Shown here: positions 8,448 through 17,396 of the stretch, in pieces
Position numbering within the stretch: the first letter of the stretch is position 1
Layout of the letters: the number at the start of each line of letters is the position of its first letter
DNA from: Halobaculum limi
GTDB taxonomy: Archaea; Halobacteriota; Halobacteria; Halobacteriales; Haloferacaceae
Assembly (NCBI RefSeq): GCF_029490015.1
Contig: NZ_CP120468.1
Span: forward strand, 1,984,001 to 2,048,000
Direction: 5' to 3'
Length of the DNA stretch: 64,000 bases
Made by a program: the position numbers and the translations under genes
Notes under the pieces: model-generated
Told to the model about the DNA's origin: nothing
What the model saw: only the letters and a program-made list of their open reading frames with translations
Databases searched by the model: none

Positions 8448-10037
8448 ATGGACACGGGTCGACTCGCCGCCGCCGCAGGTGTCGCCCGGCGGACGGCGCT
8501 CCCGGCGGGAGTCGGTCTCGCCGCGGCTATCGGCGGTGGCCTGTTGTACGTTCCCGCGGGCGTCGCGGCGGGAACCGGGCCGCAAGCACCGCTGGCGTAT
8601 CTGCTCGCCGGCGGCGGCATCACCTGTCTCGCCGTCGCGTTCGCCGTCGTCGTCGGCGGCCCGTTTGCCGACCGCGGCCCGGTGTACGGGGCCGTCACCC
8701 GGGTGTGGGGGTCACGGCGCGCCGGTGCGCTGGCGGCGTGGCCAGCGTTGGCGGCGTACGTCGCCCTACTCGCGCTGTTCGCAGAGTGGTTCGGTCGGTT
8801 CGCGCCGCTCCCGCGTAGTACCGGCGCGTACGTGAGTGGGGCCCTCGACGCGCCCACCGGCCTCGCGGCGATTCTTGGCGTCTCGTCGGCGACTCCACTG
8901 TTGGAGAATGCGGTCGCCGTCGGCGTCTGTCTCGTCGCACTCGCGGTCCACCTCGCTGGCCGCCGCGTCGCGATGGGGTGGGCGGCCGCGCTGTCGTGGA
9001 CCGTCGTCGCGGTGCTCGCGGGCCTGCTCGGCGTCGCCTTCTTCCCCGGCGTCGGCGAGTTCGTCGCCGGTAACTTCGACCCACTGTATCCGACGTCCGG
9101 GCTGCAGGACGCACCCGTTCGGAGTCTCGTCGGGGGCGTCGGAGCCGCACTGTTCGCACTCGTCGGCGTCGAGGCGGCGGCGTACGCCGCCGAGGGTGAG
9201 GAGGGAAGCGAGACCGCTGCGCCGGTCGTCGCCGCCGTCGTCGTCGCCGGCCTCCTCACGCTCACCTCACTCGTCGCCCTCGGCGTCGTCGACTGGGTTC
9301 GGCTGAACCTCGCGGACATCCCCGCAGCGGACGCTATCGGCGCGTACCTCCCGATCGATCCGCTGACGCTGACGGTCGCCGTCTCGGTCGTCGCCGGGCT
9401 CGCAGCAATCGTCGCCGTCGGCGTCCCCGCCTCGCGAACGCTCGCCGGTCTCGCGGAACTGTACCCGCCGCTGGCCGACGACCCGGCGGGACAGCCGACG
9501 CGGTCGCTGGTCGTCGTCTACCTCGTGGCGGCGGCGCTGGCGGTCGCCGACCTCGTCGCACCCGCGCTGTACGTCGCCGTGCCCGGTCTCGCACTCTCGT
9601 ATCTCGCCGTCGCGGTGACGGTAGTCGCGATGCCGTCTCGTCGGCCCGACCTCTGGCGAGCGGGTTCGATCCGTCCGACGTCTGTCGGAGGAAGGCTCAC
9701 GCGCTACGCCGCAGTCGGGGTCGCGGCGACGATGTTCGGGATGGCGCTGACGAGCGACCCCGCGACGACGCTCGGCCTGACGCTGCATCGTGTCTCACTG
9801 TCGGTGTTCGAGTTCCAGTTGGTGTCGGACCCATTGGGCGGGCACGTTCCGGCGCTGGTGGCGTGGGAACTCCTCGGTGCGGGGCTGTACGTCGTCCTCC
9901 GCGACTACCGCGCGTCCGTCGGCGCGACGCTCACACCGTTGGAGGTCGAGGAAGAAGCCGACGGCGATACGTCCGACGCCGACCGCGAGGACACCGACCA
10001 CGATGACGCCGACTCGGGTCGCGCGGCGGAACCGTAA
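8448..10037 (+). CDS. APC-superfamily amino acid permease-like protein
   Basis: A 529-residue integral membrane protein with about 12 hydrophobic spans. The first helix carries a glycine-rich unwound stretch (GLAAAIGGGLLYVPAGVA, residues 23-40), as in APC transporters where the substrate backbone binds. The tail of about 45 residues is highly acidic (Glu/Asp-rich) and cytoplasmic. It probably imports amino acids or other organic cations by ion coupling; the substrate is not inferable. It follows the MscS gene by about 90 bp in the same direction and precedes the glycosylase gene by 33 bp. Confidence 0.75.
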   Translation: MDTGRLAAAAGVARRTALPAGVGLAAAIGGGLLYVPAGVAAGTGPQAPLAYLLAGGGITCLAVAFAVVVGGPFADRGPVYGAVTRVWGSRRAGALAAWPALAAYVALLALFAEWFGRFAPLPRSTGAYVSGALDAPTGLAAILGVSSATPLLENAVAVGVCLVALAVHLAGRRVAMGWAAALSWTVVAVLAGLLGVAFFPGVGEFVAGNFDPLYPTSGLQDAPVRSLVGGVGAALFALVGVEAAAYAAEGEEGSETAAPVVAAVVVAGLLTLTSLVALGVVDWVRLNLADIPAADAIGAYLPIDPLTLTVAVSVVAGLAAIVAVGVPASRTLAGLAELYPPLADDPAGQPTRSLVVVYLVAAALAVADLVAPALYVAVPGLALSYLAVAVTVVAMPSRRPDLWRAGSIRPTSVGGRLTRYAAVGVAATMFGMALTSDPATTLGLTLHRVSLSVFEFQLVSDPLGGHVPALVAWELLGAGLYVVLRDYRASVGATLTPLEVEEEADGDTSDADREDTDHDDADSGRAAEP

Positions 10038-10070
10038 CCCGCAACCCCGTCGGGTCCGAGTGAACCGATA

Positions 10071-10982
10071 ATGGAATCCGGGGCGATCCCGCTGGAGTCG
10101 GTCGGACCGTTCGACCTGCAGGCGACCGTCGAGAGCGGCCAGACGTATCTCTGGGACCGCGCCGACGGCAACATGTACGAGTCGATGTCCGCCCACGGCG
10201 GCGACCACTGGTACGAGACGGTCGTGCCACCGATCGACGGCGTCAGCGACGACCGCGCGGTCGTCCGCGTTCGGCAGACCGACGACCGACTGGAGTGGGA
10301 GTCGACGACCGACGCCGTCCCCATCCTCACGCACCTCCTGCGTCTCGACGACGACCTCGACGCCATCCTCGACGCGACGCCAGACCTCCCGTTGCTCGAC
10401 CGCGCCTACGAGGAGTACCGCGGGATGCGCCTCGTTCGCGACCCGCCGTTCCCGTGTCTCGTCTCGTTCATCTGCTCGGCACAGATGCGCGTCAGTCGGA
10501 TCCACGGGATGCAGATGGCTATGGCCGAGACGTTCGGCGACGCCGTCACCTTCGACGGTCGGACGGTCCACGCGTTCCCGACGCCCGAACAACTAGCCGC
10601 CCGAACCGAGGCGGAACTGCGAGACCTCTCGTTGGGGTATCGAGCACCGTACGTCCAGCGAACCGCCGAGATGGTCGCGGACGGCGAAGCAGACCCGAGC
10701 GCGGCTCGCGGGATGGCCTACGAGGACGCCCGCGAGTACCTCACCCGGTTCGTCGGCGTCGGCGACAAGGTGGCCGACTGCGTCCTGTTGTTCTCGCTGG
10801 ACTTTCTGGAAGCGGTTCCGCTGGATACGTGGATCCAGACTGCGATTGCAGACTACTACCCCGAGTGTGACGTGGGCAACTACGCCGAGACGAGCCGAGC
10901 GATCCGAGAGCGATTCGGCGGTCAGTACGCTGGCTACGCGCAGACGTACGTGTTCTACTACCTCCGCGCCGGCGGTGAGTAG
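10071..10982 (+). CDS. ogg: 8-oxoguanine DNA glycosylase/AP lyase (OGG1 type)
   Basis: A 303-residue DNA repair enzyme that removes 8-oxoguanine. The N-terminal beta domain ends in a PFPCLVSFICSAQM segment resembling the eukaryotic OGG1 PIECLFSFICSSNN helix. The helix-hairpin-helix GPD motif follows: GVGDKVADCVLLFSLD with the Schiff-base lysine at about residue 233, then PLDTW with the catalytic aspartate at about residue 252. These align with human Lys249 and Asp268 from family knowledge. The length matches archaeal OGG1-like enzymes. The ATG at 10071 lies 33 bp after the permease stop, so the two may be cotranscribed. Confidence 0.9.
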   Translation: MESGAIPLESVGPFDLQATVESGQTYLWDRADGNMYESMSAHGGDHWYETVVPPIDGVSDDRAVVRVRQTDDRLEWESTTDAVPILTHLLRLDDDLDAILDATPDLPLLDRAYEEYRGMRLVRDPPFPCLVSFICSAQMRVSRIHGMQMAMAETFGDAVTFDGRTVHAFPTPEQLAARTEAELRDLSLGYRAPYVQRTAEMVADGEADPSAARGMAYEDAREYLTRFVGVGDKVADCVLLFSLDFLEAVPLDTWIQTAIADYYPECDVGNYAETSRAIRERFGGQYAGYAQTYVFYYLRAGGE

Positions 10983-11094
10983 TCGGCGATACCGGCGACC
11001 GTACCGAGCGTGACGAGGCCAGTGACCTCTTCAATATCGCGGCGCTGACGCGAGCGGCCGAAGTTTCATACCTTCAGCAATGCTACGTGTTCGT

Positions 11095-11544
11095 ATGGAC
11101 TGTAGGGTCGTCGTCGAGGCCGCGGTGCCGGTGTACGACGTGGAGACGGCCGACGAAGCGGTCCGGATCGCCATCTCGAAAACCGGCGAGATGCTCAATC
11201 CCGACCTCAACTACGTCGAGATATCGATGGGTGAGCGCACGTCCCCGGACGGCGAGCAGTTGATCCCCGCGTTCGTCGCTGCCGACGAGGCACTCGTGGC
11301 ACTCGAACTGGAGATGACCGTGTTCAACGTCGAGCGTGACGAACACGCCTCCCGCATCGCTCGCAAAGAAATCGGGCAACGCCTCCAGAACATCCCGCTG
11401 AAAGTGCTTCGCGTCGAAGAGATCGTCGAGGGCGACGACGTGGCCGACGGCGGCGAAGCAACTACCGACACAGATCGAAGCGACGGGACAGACGGCGAGG
11501 ACCTCCTCCCAGAGTTCGAAGAGATGGTCGACGACGAGCGCTAA
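11095..11544 (+). CDS. UPF0212 (DUF555) family protein
   Basis: A conserved archaeal protein of unknown function. It shows the UPF0212 pattern: an N-terminal RVVVEAA strand, a DEAVRIAISK helix, and an IARKEIGQRLQ/IPLKVL segment. The C-terminal 40 residues are an acidic haloarchaeal extension. I chose the ATG at 11095 because homologues start at this MDCRVV point; an in-frame ATG at 11080 would add only five residues. It is convergent with the UPF0058 gene. Confidence 0.8.
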   Translation: MDCRVVVEAAVPVYDVETADEAVRIAISKTGEMLNPDLNYVEISMGERTSPDGEQLIPAFVAADEALVALELEMTVFNVERDEHASRIARKEIGQRLQNIPLKVLRVEEIVEGDDVADGGEATTDTDRSDGTDGEDLLPEFEEMVDDER

Positions 11545-11638
11545 TCTGACGCGGCAGACGCTGACGGGTTCTCTCTGCCTCTGACGAACGGAGCCGCCGC
11601 TCTAGGGTGATTGCTTCGGGAGGGTGTACGAGACTGTG

Positions 11639-11881
11639 TTAGTCTGCGGTGGCGGGAACCGGCTCGGTCTGTTCTTCTTCCGTCTCTTCGACGGAGGAGG
11701 TGATACCAGATGCCAGTTTGAAAACGGCCGCCTTGTGGTCAGTCTTGGATCGGTGGATCGACGTCGGTTTGACGCCCAGTTCCTTGTACTCGGTCAGATC
11801 GAGGTCTGTTCCCCACTCGTCATACTCGCTGCGTACCTCGCTAAGAAGGCCGTGCAGGTGAATGAGCTCCTGCTTCTTCAT
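11639..11881 (-). CDS. UPF0058 family protein
   Basis: An 80-residue protein that begins MKKQELIHLHGLLSEV, the recognisable start of the archaeal UPF0058 (PF01893) family. The helical core is followed by a charged Glu-rich tail. The function is not established. Upstream on the minus strand a TTTAACC/ATAAG-rich patch at about 11908-11922 could serve as promoter, giving a short leader. The intergenic region 11882-12147 is shared with the divergent aIF2-beta gene. Confidence 0.85.
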   Translation of the reverse strand: MKKQELIHLHGLLSEVRSEYDEWGTDLDLTEYKELGVKPTSIHRSKTDHKAAVFKLASGITSSVEETEEEQTEPVPATAD

Positions 11882-12147
11882 GGACGAATCCGGCTTGAAA
11901 CCCGAGGGTTAAAGACTTATCTTGAGTCTCGTTAGCACGCCGGCCGACGGATTTAGATAGGAAGATGCAATCAGATGAGACGGTTGACACGAATCCTGTT
12001 TTCCTTCCATCTAAACGGCCCCGAAACGACGATTTCAGGTACGTCGAGACGCGTCGCGCGCCGCGCCTGAGCGTGTGTCGCGTGTTCACAAGAGTACACG
12101 TATTGGGGCGTGAACGTTTTTGTCCAATCGGCCACGTATGCTCGCGT

Positions 12148-12552
12148 ATGGAGTACGACGATATGCTCGACCGCGCCATCGACGAGACGCCGGACATCGA
12201 GGAGCGAGGCTCTCGCTTCGAGGTGCCCGACCCCGAGGTGCGCCCGGAGGGCAACGTAACCGTCGTCGAGAACTTTCAGGAGTTGGTCGACCGCCTCAAC
12301 CGCGAGGAGTCGGCGCTGTTGAAGTTCCTGCAAGACGAGTTGGGGACGGCCGCCCGCATCGACGAGTCGGGGCGGGCGCGTCTCACCGGTGACTTCAAAC
12401 AGCGACGCGTTGCGAACGCCGTCGAGGCGTACACCGACGGCTACGTCATCTGCTCGGAGTGCGGCCTGCCCGACACGCGTATCGTCGAACAGGGCGGCGC
12501 AGACGTGTTGAAGTGCGACGCCTGCGGTGCGATCACCAGTCTCGGCGAGTGA
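12148..12552 (+). CDS. Translation initiation factor aIF2 subunit beta
   Basis: A 134-residue beta subunit of the archaeal heterotrimeric aIF2, which brings initiator Met-tRNA to the ribosome. The core domain is at residues 30-95. The C-terminal C4 zinc ribbon is complete: CSECG and, 19 residues later, CDACG. The GTPase-binding N-terminal helix of longer homologues is short here. I chose the ATG at 12148, which gives the usual haloarchaeal length and the MEYDDML start; the upstream in-frame extension has non-coding composition. The stop lies three bases from the convergent zinc-finger gene. Confidence 0.9.
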   Translation: MEYDDMLDRAIDETPDIEERGSRFEVPDPEVRPEGNVTVVENFQELVDRLNREESALLKFLQDELGTAARIDESGRARLTGDFKQRRVANAVEAYTDGYVICSECGLPDTRIVEQGGADVLKCDACGAITSLGE

Positions 12553-12555
12553 GCG

Positions 12556-12735
12556 TCACTCGAACTGTTTGAGGGTGTCCAGGTCCCGTTCCGTCCGCAT
12601 AAACTCGGCGAGGCGACGGGTGGCGTGACACGACGGACACGAGAAGTTCTGCCGGTGGTCAGGCAGGTCGTGCGGCCCCTCTTCCCAGTCTTTCCCACAC
12701 TCAGGACACATCAGTCGAACGAAGGCCTCGACCAT
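12556..12735 (-). CDS. Small zinc-ribbon protein (59 aa), haloarchaeal conserved
   Basis: A short cytoplasmic protein with two CxxC knuckles, CPECGKDW near residue 9 and CPSCHAT near residue 32, forming one zinc ribbon, followed by a charged helix. I recognise the type as a conserved haloarchaeal small zinc-finger protein without assigned function. I chose the ATG at 12735 (MVEAFVRL); an upstream in-frame start at 12762 would add nine poorly conserved-looking residues. It is convergent with aIF2-beta. Confidence 0.75.
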   Translation of the reverse strand: MVEAFVRLMCPECGKDWEEGPHDLPDHRQNFSCPSCHATRRLAEFMRTERDLDTLKQFE

Positions 12736-12926
12736 ACGCCGACTCGTCGCTCCGCTGACCATAAAGCCTTGCGGGGGTTTCCGGGGACCGTGGGGATTCG
12801 CCGCCCGAGCGTCGGGGAGTTCGGTCTCCCCGGTGCGACCGCTCGGGCGAACTACGCATTGGAAAAATCGGACCGTCGGACGGGCGCAGTCAAGAGCGCG
12901 TCACCGTCACGGGAGCGAGCGTCGCC

Positions 12927-13943
12927 TTAGGCCTGTGCGCGGTCGCCGGGGTTCGGCGCGTCGCCCACGACTTCGGCGGCGTCCAGCAACTCTTTGTAGC
13001 GGTTGCGGATCGTCACTTCGCTGACGCCCGCGACGTCGCTCACTTGGCTCTGCGTCAGTGCCTCGTTGGTGAGGAGGGCGGCGGCGTAGACGGCCGCGGC
13101 GGCGAGACCGACTGGCGACTTCCCGCTGGTGACGCCCGTCTCTTGGGCCGTCTTCAGGAGTTCACGCGCCCGCCACTCGCCCTCGTCGGAGAGGTCGAGT
13201 TGCGAGGCGAACCGCGCGAGGTACTGCGCGGGGTCTGCGGGCGCGACCTCCAATTTCAGTTCGCGGACGATGTAGCGGTACGTCCGAGTGAGTTCCATGC
13301 GGTCGACGCGTGCGACCGCGGTCAACTCGTCGAGACTGCGCGGCGTGTTCGCCTGTCGCGCGGCGGCGTACAGGCTCGCAGAGGCGACGCCCTCGATGGA
13401 GCGGCCGGGGAGGAGGTTCTCCGAGAGGGCGCGGCGGTAGATGACCGACGCAGTCTCGCGAACCGTCTCGGGCAGGCCCAGCGCCGAGGCCATCCGGTCG
13501 ATCTCGCCGAGCGCCTGCTTGAGGTTGCGCTCCTTGGAGTCACGCGTCCGGAACCGCTCGTGCCACGTCCGGAGGCGCTGCATCTGCTGGCGACGCTCCG
13601 CCGAGAGTGTCTTCCCGTAGGCGTCTTTGTTCTGCCAGCCGATGTTCGTCGACAGGCCCTTGTCGTGCATCATCTTCGTCGTCGGCGCGCCGACGCGCGA
13701 CTTGCTCTCGCCGTCGCGGTTGAACGACCGCCACTCGGGGCCGCGGTCGATGGCGTCTTCCTCGAGGACGAGGCCGCAGTCGGCACAGACGGTCTCGCCG
13801 TGTTCCTCGTCGACGCGGACGTTCCCGCCGCACTCGGGACACAGGCGGACCGACTCGCTCTCTTCGAGTTTCTCGCCGGGTCGTTCTTTCGCCTTCTTCT
13901 CTCGCTCGGTGTAGCTGCTGATGGTGTGTTCTGACTCGCTCAT
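12927..13943 (-). CDS. tfb: Transcription initiation factor TFB (TFIIB homologue)
   Basis: A 338-residue general transcription factor. It binds the BRE beside the TATA box and recruits RNA polymerase. The N-terminal zinc ribbon (CPECGGN and CADCGLV, about residues 35-58) is followed by the B-reader/linker segment DRGPEWRSF. Two cyclin-like repeats (about residues 135-225 and 230-325) follow, with the recognition helix AGVSEVTIRNRYKEL near the C terminus. Haloarchaea have several TFB paralogues that respond to different conditions, so this may not be the housekeeping copy. An inverted repeat sits in its promoter. Confidence 0.92.
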   Translation of the reverse strand: MSESEHTISSYTEREKKAKERPGEKLEESESVRLCPECGGNVRVDEEHGETVCADCGLVLEEDAIDRGPEWRSFNRDGESKSRVGAPTTKMMHDKGLSTNIGWQNKDAYGKTLSAERRQQMQRLRTWHERFRTRDSKERNLKQALGEIDRMASALGLPETVRETASVIYRRALSENLLPGRSIEGVASASLYAAARQANTPRSLDELTAVARVDRMELTRTYRYIVRELKLEVAPADPAQYLARFASQLDLSDEGEWRARELLKTAQETGVTSGKSPVGLAAAAVYAAALLTNEALTQSQVSDVAGVSEVTIRNRYKELLDAAEVVGDAPNPGDRAQA

Positions 13944-14015
13944 GGGTGCTCCCGGATCGACGGCGAAGCGGAGGGTAAAATGGGCCGCCAGTGGCTGTCG
14001 TCCTTACCAGTCGTT

Positions 14016-14036
14016 ACGTGGAACCACGTATTAAGT
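14016..14036 (-). promoter_or_regulatory. Inverted repeat in the tfb promoter
   Basis: ACGTGG-AA-CCACGT occupies 14016-14029 and directly abuts a TATA-like element (CTTAATA on the minus strand, about 14030-14036). The repeat lies on the gene-proximal side of the box, about 75 bp before the tfb start. That is a classical place for a repressor. The regulator is unknown. Confidence 0.45.
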
Positions 14037-14371
14037 GTTTCGCAGGCGTGAATGGCCCTCGCACACCGGATACGGCAGCAAATTCGCTGGAATAGCGCGT
14101 TTTCGAGACGGCCATTCGACACAACTTGAGTATGATAAACCGTTCGGTACTGATTCCGATGGGGAATATGTACGTTACGGTCACCCGATGCAGGCGAGAT
14201 ATCGCCAGTCATCTGTGCCTCGTGGACCGGGGTGTGCATTCCACACGCGTACCTCTGACACCCCGGATAAAGGAGATTTTCCGAACTCAGTCCAAAATTC
14301 GTCCCGAGTGCGTCTCAGGTTCGACACGCCGACCGGCAACACTTACCACCACAGCGTGGCCCTTCTCGGCT
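14037..14371. other. AT-richer intergenic region, no gene recognised
   Basis: About 330 bp between tfb and the thiolase gene with noticeably lower GC than the flanks. Open frames cross it on both strands, but none has a credible start, composition or recognisable domain. It probably holds the thiolase promoter: an ATAAAGGAGATTTT patch at about 14267-14281 is the nearest AT-rich element. A decayed gene remnant cannot be excluded. Confidence 0.5.
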
Positions 14372-15544
14372 ATGACGGACGCGTACATCGTGGGGGCGGG
14401 CCAGTCGTCGTTCGGGTCGTTCCCCGAGGAGACGTATCGAACGCTGTTTCAGGAGGCGTACGAGGCGGCCGCGCCCGACGACATCGACGCCGCCGACGTC
14501 GACGAGGCGTACGTCGGAACCCTCGGCGTCGGCGGGCGACAGATCGGCCTCGCTGGCCCCGCAGTCACCGAGTTCGTCGGCCTCCACGGCGTCCCTTGCA
14601 CCCGCGTCGAGAACGCCTGCGCCGCCTCGGGATACGCGCTTCGACAGGCGGTGATGGCTGTCGAGTCGGGGATGGCAGACCTCGTCCTCGCCGGCGGCGT
14701 CGAGGTGATGACCGACACCTCGACGGAGGCGACGAAGTACTGGCTTGGCGTCTCGGGGGAGACGGAGTGGGAGCGCATGGCCGGCACGACGTTCTCGGGC
14801 GTGTACGCACAGATGGCCGACGCATACCTCCGCGAGTACGATGCCCCACGTCGCGCTTTATCCGAGGTCGCGGCCAAGAACCACGCCAACGGCGCACGCA
14901 ACCCGAAGGCACATCTCGGCTTCGAGTGCTCCGTCGAGGACGCCGAGGCCGCGAGCGTCGTCGCCGACCCGCTCACCCTGTTTCACTGCTGTCCGACGAC
15001 CGACGGCGCGGCCGCCGTCTTCGTCGCCAGCGAGGAGGTGGCGGCCTCCTTCGCCGACCGCGTCCGTGTGGCGGGCGTCGGTGCGGCGTCCGACCGCGTC
15101 GGCCTGTTCCAGCGTGACACCTACACGAGCGTCCCCGCCAGCGTCGACGCCGGCGAGGGTGCCTACGAGATGGCCGGCGTCGACGACCCGCGCCGGGAGT
15201 TGGACTTCGCGGAGGTGCACGACTGCTTCGCCATCGCAGAGTTGCTCGCCTACGAGGACCTCGGGTTCTGCGACCGCGGTGAGGCGGCCGACCTCGTCGC
15301 CGACGGCGTCACCGCCGCCGACGGCGCGTTGCCGGTGAACACCTCCGGCGGCCTGAAGTCGAAGGGCCACCCCATCGGTGCGACCGGGGCTGGACAGGCG
15401 GTGGAGGCGTTCGACCAACTGACCGGCGGCGCGGGCGACCGACAACTCGACGACCCGGAACGCGGCCTGACGCACAACGTCGGTGGCTCCGGCGGCGCAG
15501 CCGTCGTTCACGTTCTCGAAGCTGAGGGGGTGACCGGCGCGTGA
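14372..15544 (+). CDS. Thiolase family protein (acetyl-CoA C-acyltransferase-like)
   Basis: A 390-residue SCP2/archaeal-type thiolase. The nucleophilic Cys lies in NACAASGYAL near residue 88. The GHPIGATGAGQA motif with its catalytic His is near residue 333. The usual C-terminal Cys motif appears as HNVGGSGG, as in archaeal thiolases that lack the second cysteine. I chose the ATG at 14372 (MTDAYIVGAGQS), the normal start of the family. It ends in a GTGA overlap with the next gene, so the two products are almost certainly made together. In archaea this thiolase type forms a complex with an HMG-CoA synthase and a DUF35 protein. Confidence 0.88.
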   Translation: MTDAYIVGAGQSSFGSFPEETYRTLFQEAYEAAAPDDIDAADVDEAYVGTLGVGGRQIGLAGPAVTEFVGLHGVPCTRVENACAASGYALRQAVMAVESGMADLVLAGGVEVMTDTSTEATKYWLGVSGETEWERMAGTTFSGVYAQMADAYLREYDAPRRALSEVAAKNHANGARNPKAHLGFECSVEDAEAASVVADPLTLFHCCPTTDGAAAVFVASEEVAASFADRVRVAGVGAASDRVGLFQRDTYTSVPASVDAGEGAYEMAGVDDPRRELDFAEVHDCFAIAELLAYEDLGFCDRGEAADLVADGVTAADGALPVNTSGGLKSKGHPIGATGAGQAVEAFDQLTGGAGDRQLDDPERGLTHNVGGSGGAAVVHVLEAEGVTGA

Positions 15545-17028
15545 GCGCACCGGAACCGGGCTCTGGCCCCGCACAGGAGCGACCCGAGGCGGACGCGCGA
15601 ATCGTCGGCGTCGGCACCTACGCGCCGACCGCACGGCTCTCTAGCGAGGCCGTCGCGGAGGCGTGGGGACGCTCGAAGGCGCGAGGTGTCGACTCGGTCG
15701 CGATCCCAGCGCCCGACGAAGACACGCTCACGATGGGCGTCGCCGCGGGGCGGCGCGCGCTCGACGCCGCCGGTGTCAACGCCGCCGACCTGTCGGGACT
15801 CGCATTCGCGACGACGACGCCGCCGTTGGCAGAAGAGGACCTCACACCGCGGCTGGGTGCGGCGCTAGGGGTTCCCGCCGACGCGACCACCCGGTACGCC
15901 GGGCGAAGCACGCGAGCAGCCACGCGGGCGCTGCGGGCCGCACGCGACGCCGGAGCGTTCCCCGCACTCGTTGTCGCCGCCGACGCCCCACGAGGCGACC
16001 CGACCACCGTCGAAGGGCACGCTGCCGGCGCAGGTGCGGCGGCCGTCGTCCTCACGGGCGACCACGGCACGGGTGCGGGCCTGCACGGCGACGCGGAGGC
16101 TGCGGCCGACTACCCGGGGACGCGCTTCCGACGGCCCGACAGCGAGGCCGTCGAAGGGCTCGGGGTGACGACCTACGACCGTTCGGCGTTCACCCGCCCC
16201 ATCGAGGCGGCCGTCGCCGGTTTGGACGCCGACGCGACCGTCCCAGCGTTCGACGGAGCGACTCTGGCCGTCACCGCACCCGACGGCGACCGTCCGCGGC
16301 GCGCCGCCTCGGCCCTCGGCCTCGACGCCGTGCAGACGCCCGTTCGGACACTCGGAGACACGGGAGCGGCGGGTCCGCTGCTCGGACTGGCTGAGGCGCT
16401 GCGCGGGGGCGCGACGCGAACGCTCGTCGTCGGGTGGGGGAGTGGCGCGGGCGCAGACGCTCTCCTCGTCGACGGCCTCGCGCCGGTCGCGGGAGACCTC
16501 GGCGGCGACCGCGAAGTGACGTACACAGAGGCGCTCAGACTGCGTGGCGAGGTCACGAGCGACGACCCGCCCGCGGGCGGCGGCGCGGCGGTGTCGGTGC
16601 CGACGTGGCGGCGGGCAACGGCCGCGCGATACCGTTTGCTCGCCGGTCAGTGTCCCGAGTGCGAGGCGCTCGCGTTCCCGCCCGAGGGTGCGTGTCCGAA
16701 CTGTCACGACCTCGTCGAGTACGAGTCGGTTCGACTTCCGCAGACCGGAACCGTCGAGACGGTCACCGGCGTCTCACCGGGTGGTGCACCGCCGGAGTTC
16801 GCTCGGCAGGCCGAACGCGGCGGCGACTACGCGGTCGCTATCGTCTCGTTCGAGCGTGCTGGTGCGTCGGTGAGCGTCCCGATGCAGGTGTGTGACGCCG
16901 CGCCCGACGCGGTGACGGCGGGCGATGCCGTGCGTGCGACGTTCAGGCGCGTGTACGAACAGGAGGGCGTCGTCCGCTACGGGAGTAAGGCACGCCTCCT
17001 CGACGACGCGACTGACGGGGAGTCGTAA
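15541..17028 (+). CDS. HMG-CoA synthase-like protein fused to a DUF35 zinc-ribbon/OB domain; catalytic residues missing
   Basis: A 495-residue two-domain protein starting at GTG 15541, four bases inside the thiolase gene. Residues 20-315 follow the archaeal HMG-CoA synthase fold, including GWGSGAGADALL near 298. Residues 360-490 are a DUF35 module with a C4 zinc ribbon (Cys371, 374, 385, 388) and an OB fold that in related complexes carries acyl-CoA. At the synthase active site the usual A-C-K-A-G-T becomes S-T-R-A-A-T (residues 123-128), and the FHQPNG histidine region reads VTAPDG (244-249). Both Cys and His are therefore absent. A structural or lipid-transfer role with the thiolase is likelier than HMG-CoA synthesis. 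Confidence 0.8.
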   Translation: MSAPEPGSGPAQERPEADARIVGVGTYAPTARLSSEAVAEAWGRSKARGVDSVAIPAPDEDTLTMGVAAGRRALDAAGVNAADLSGLAFATTTPPLAEEDLTPRLGAALGVPADATTRYAGRSTRAATRALRAARDAGAFPALVVAADAPRGDPTTVEGHAAGAGAAAVVLTGDHGTGAGLHGDAEAAADYPGTRFRRPDSEAVEGLGVTTYDRSAFTRPIEAAVAGLDADATVPAFDGATLAVTAPDGDRPRRAASALGLDAVQTPVRTLGDTGAAGPLLGLAEALRGGATRTLVVGWGSGAGADALLVDGLAPVAGDLGGDREVTYTEALRLRGEVTSDDPPAGGGAAVSVPTWRRATAARYRLLAGQCPECEALAFPPEGACPNCHDLVEYESVRLPQTGTVETVTGVSPGGAPPEFARQAERGGDYAVAIVSFERAGASVSVPMQVCDAAPDAVTAGDAVRATFRRVYEQEGVVRYGSKARLLDDATDGES

Positions 17029-17350
17029 CGGCCGGAAGACGGCGACGTGGCGCCTGCGGTGGCGATGTAGGAAAATGCCCACGGGGGCCACGTCGTACCT
17101 GGGGGGGATGAGAGAGGCACACGACGGGACGGCCGTCCGTAGGCAAACGAACCTATACGAGTTCTATGATATCAGCGTTACGACTCCGGCGCACCCCTCG
17201 GTTCTCTCGTATCGCCGTCGACAGGTCGGCTAAACGCGGGTGATTCGGTCCCGGCTAGCAGTCGAATCGCCTGACGGTAGGGCGATGACTGCTTATCGTC
17301 CTCGCCGTACTGCGTCGATAGCGTGACATACCGTGTCAGCCTCACCCACA
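17029..17350. other. Intergenic region, no gene recognised
   Basis: About 320 bp between the thiolase operon and cspA. There are no convincing open frames or stable hairpins. A TATA-like ACCTATACGAG at about 17150-17160 is not followed by a recognisable gene, so a short non-coding transcript could be present but is not supported further. Confidence 0.4.
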
Positions 17351-17360
17351 GATATATATG
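17351..17360 (+). promoter_or_regulatory. TATA box of the cold-shock gene
   Basis: GATATATATG is the clearest TATA element in this part of the window, 37 bp before the cspA ATG. It predicts a short leader of about 10-20 nt. Confidence 0.6.
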
Positions 17361-17396
17361 CCGGAATTGCATAACAGTCGGTTGAGGTATACGCGA

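Noticed and set aside
14037-14371. Possible decayed transposase or other gene remnant
   Set aside because: The sequence is AT-richer than its surroundings but I could find no recognisable domain, terminal repeat or target duplication.
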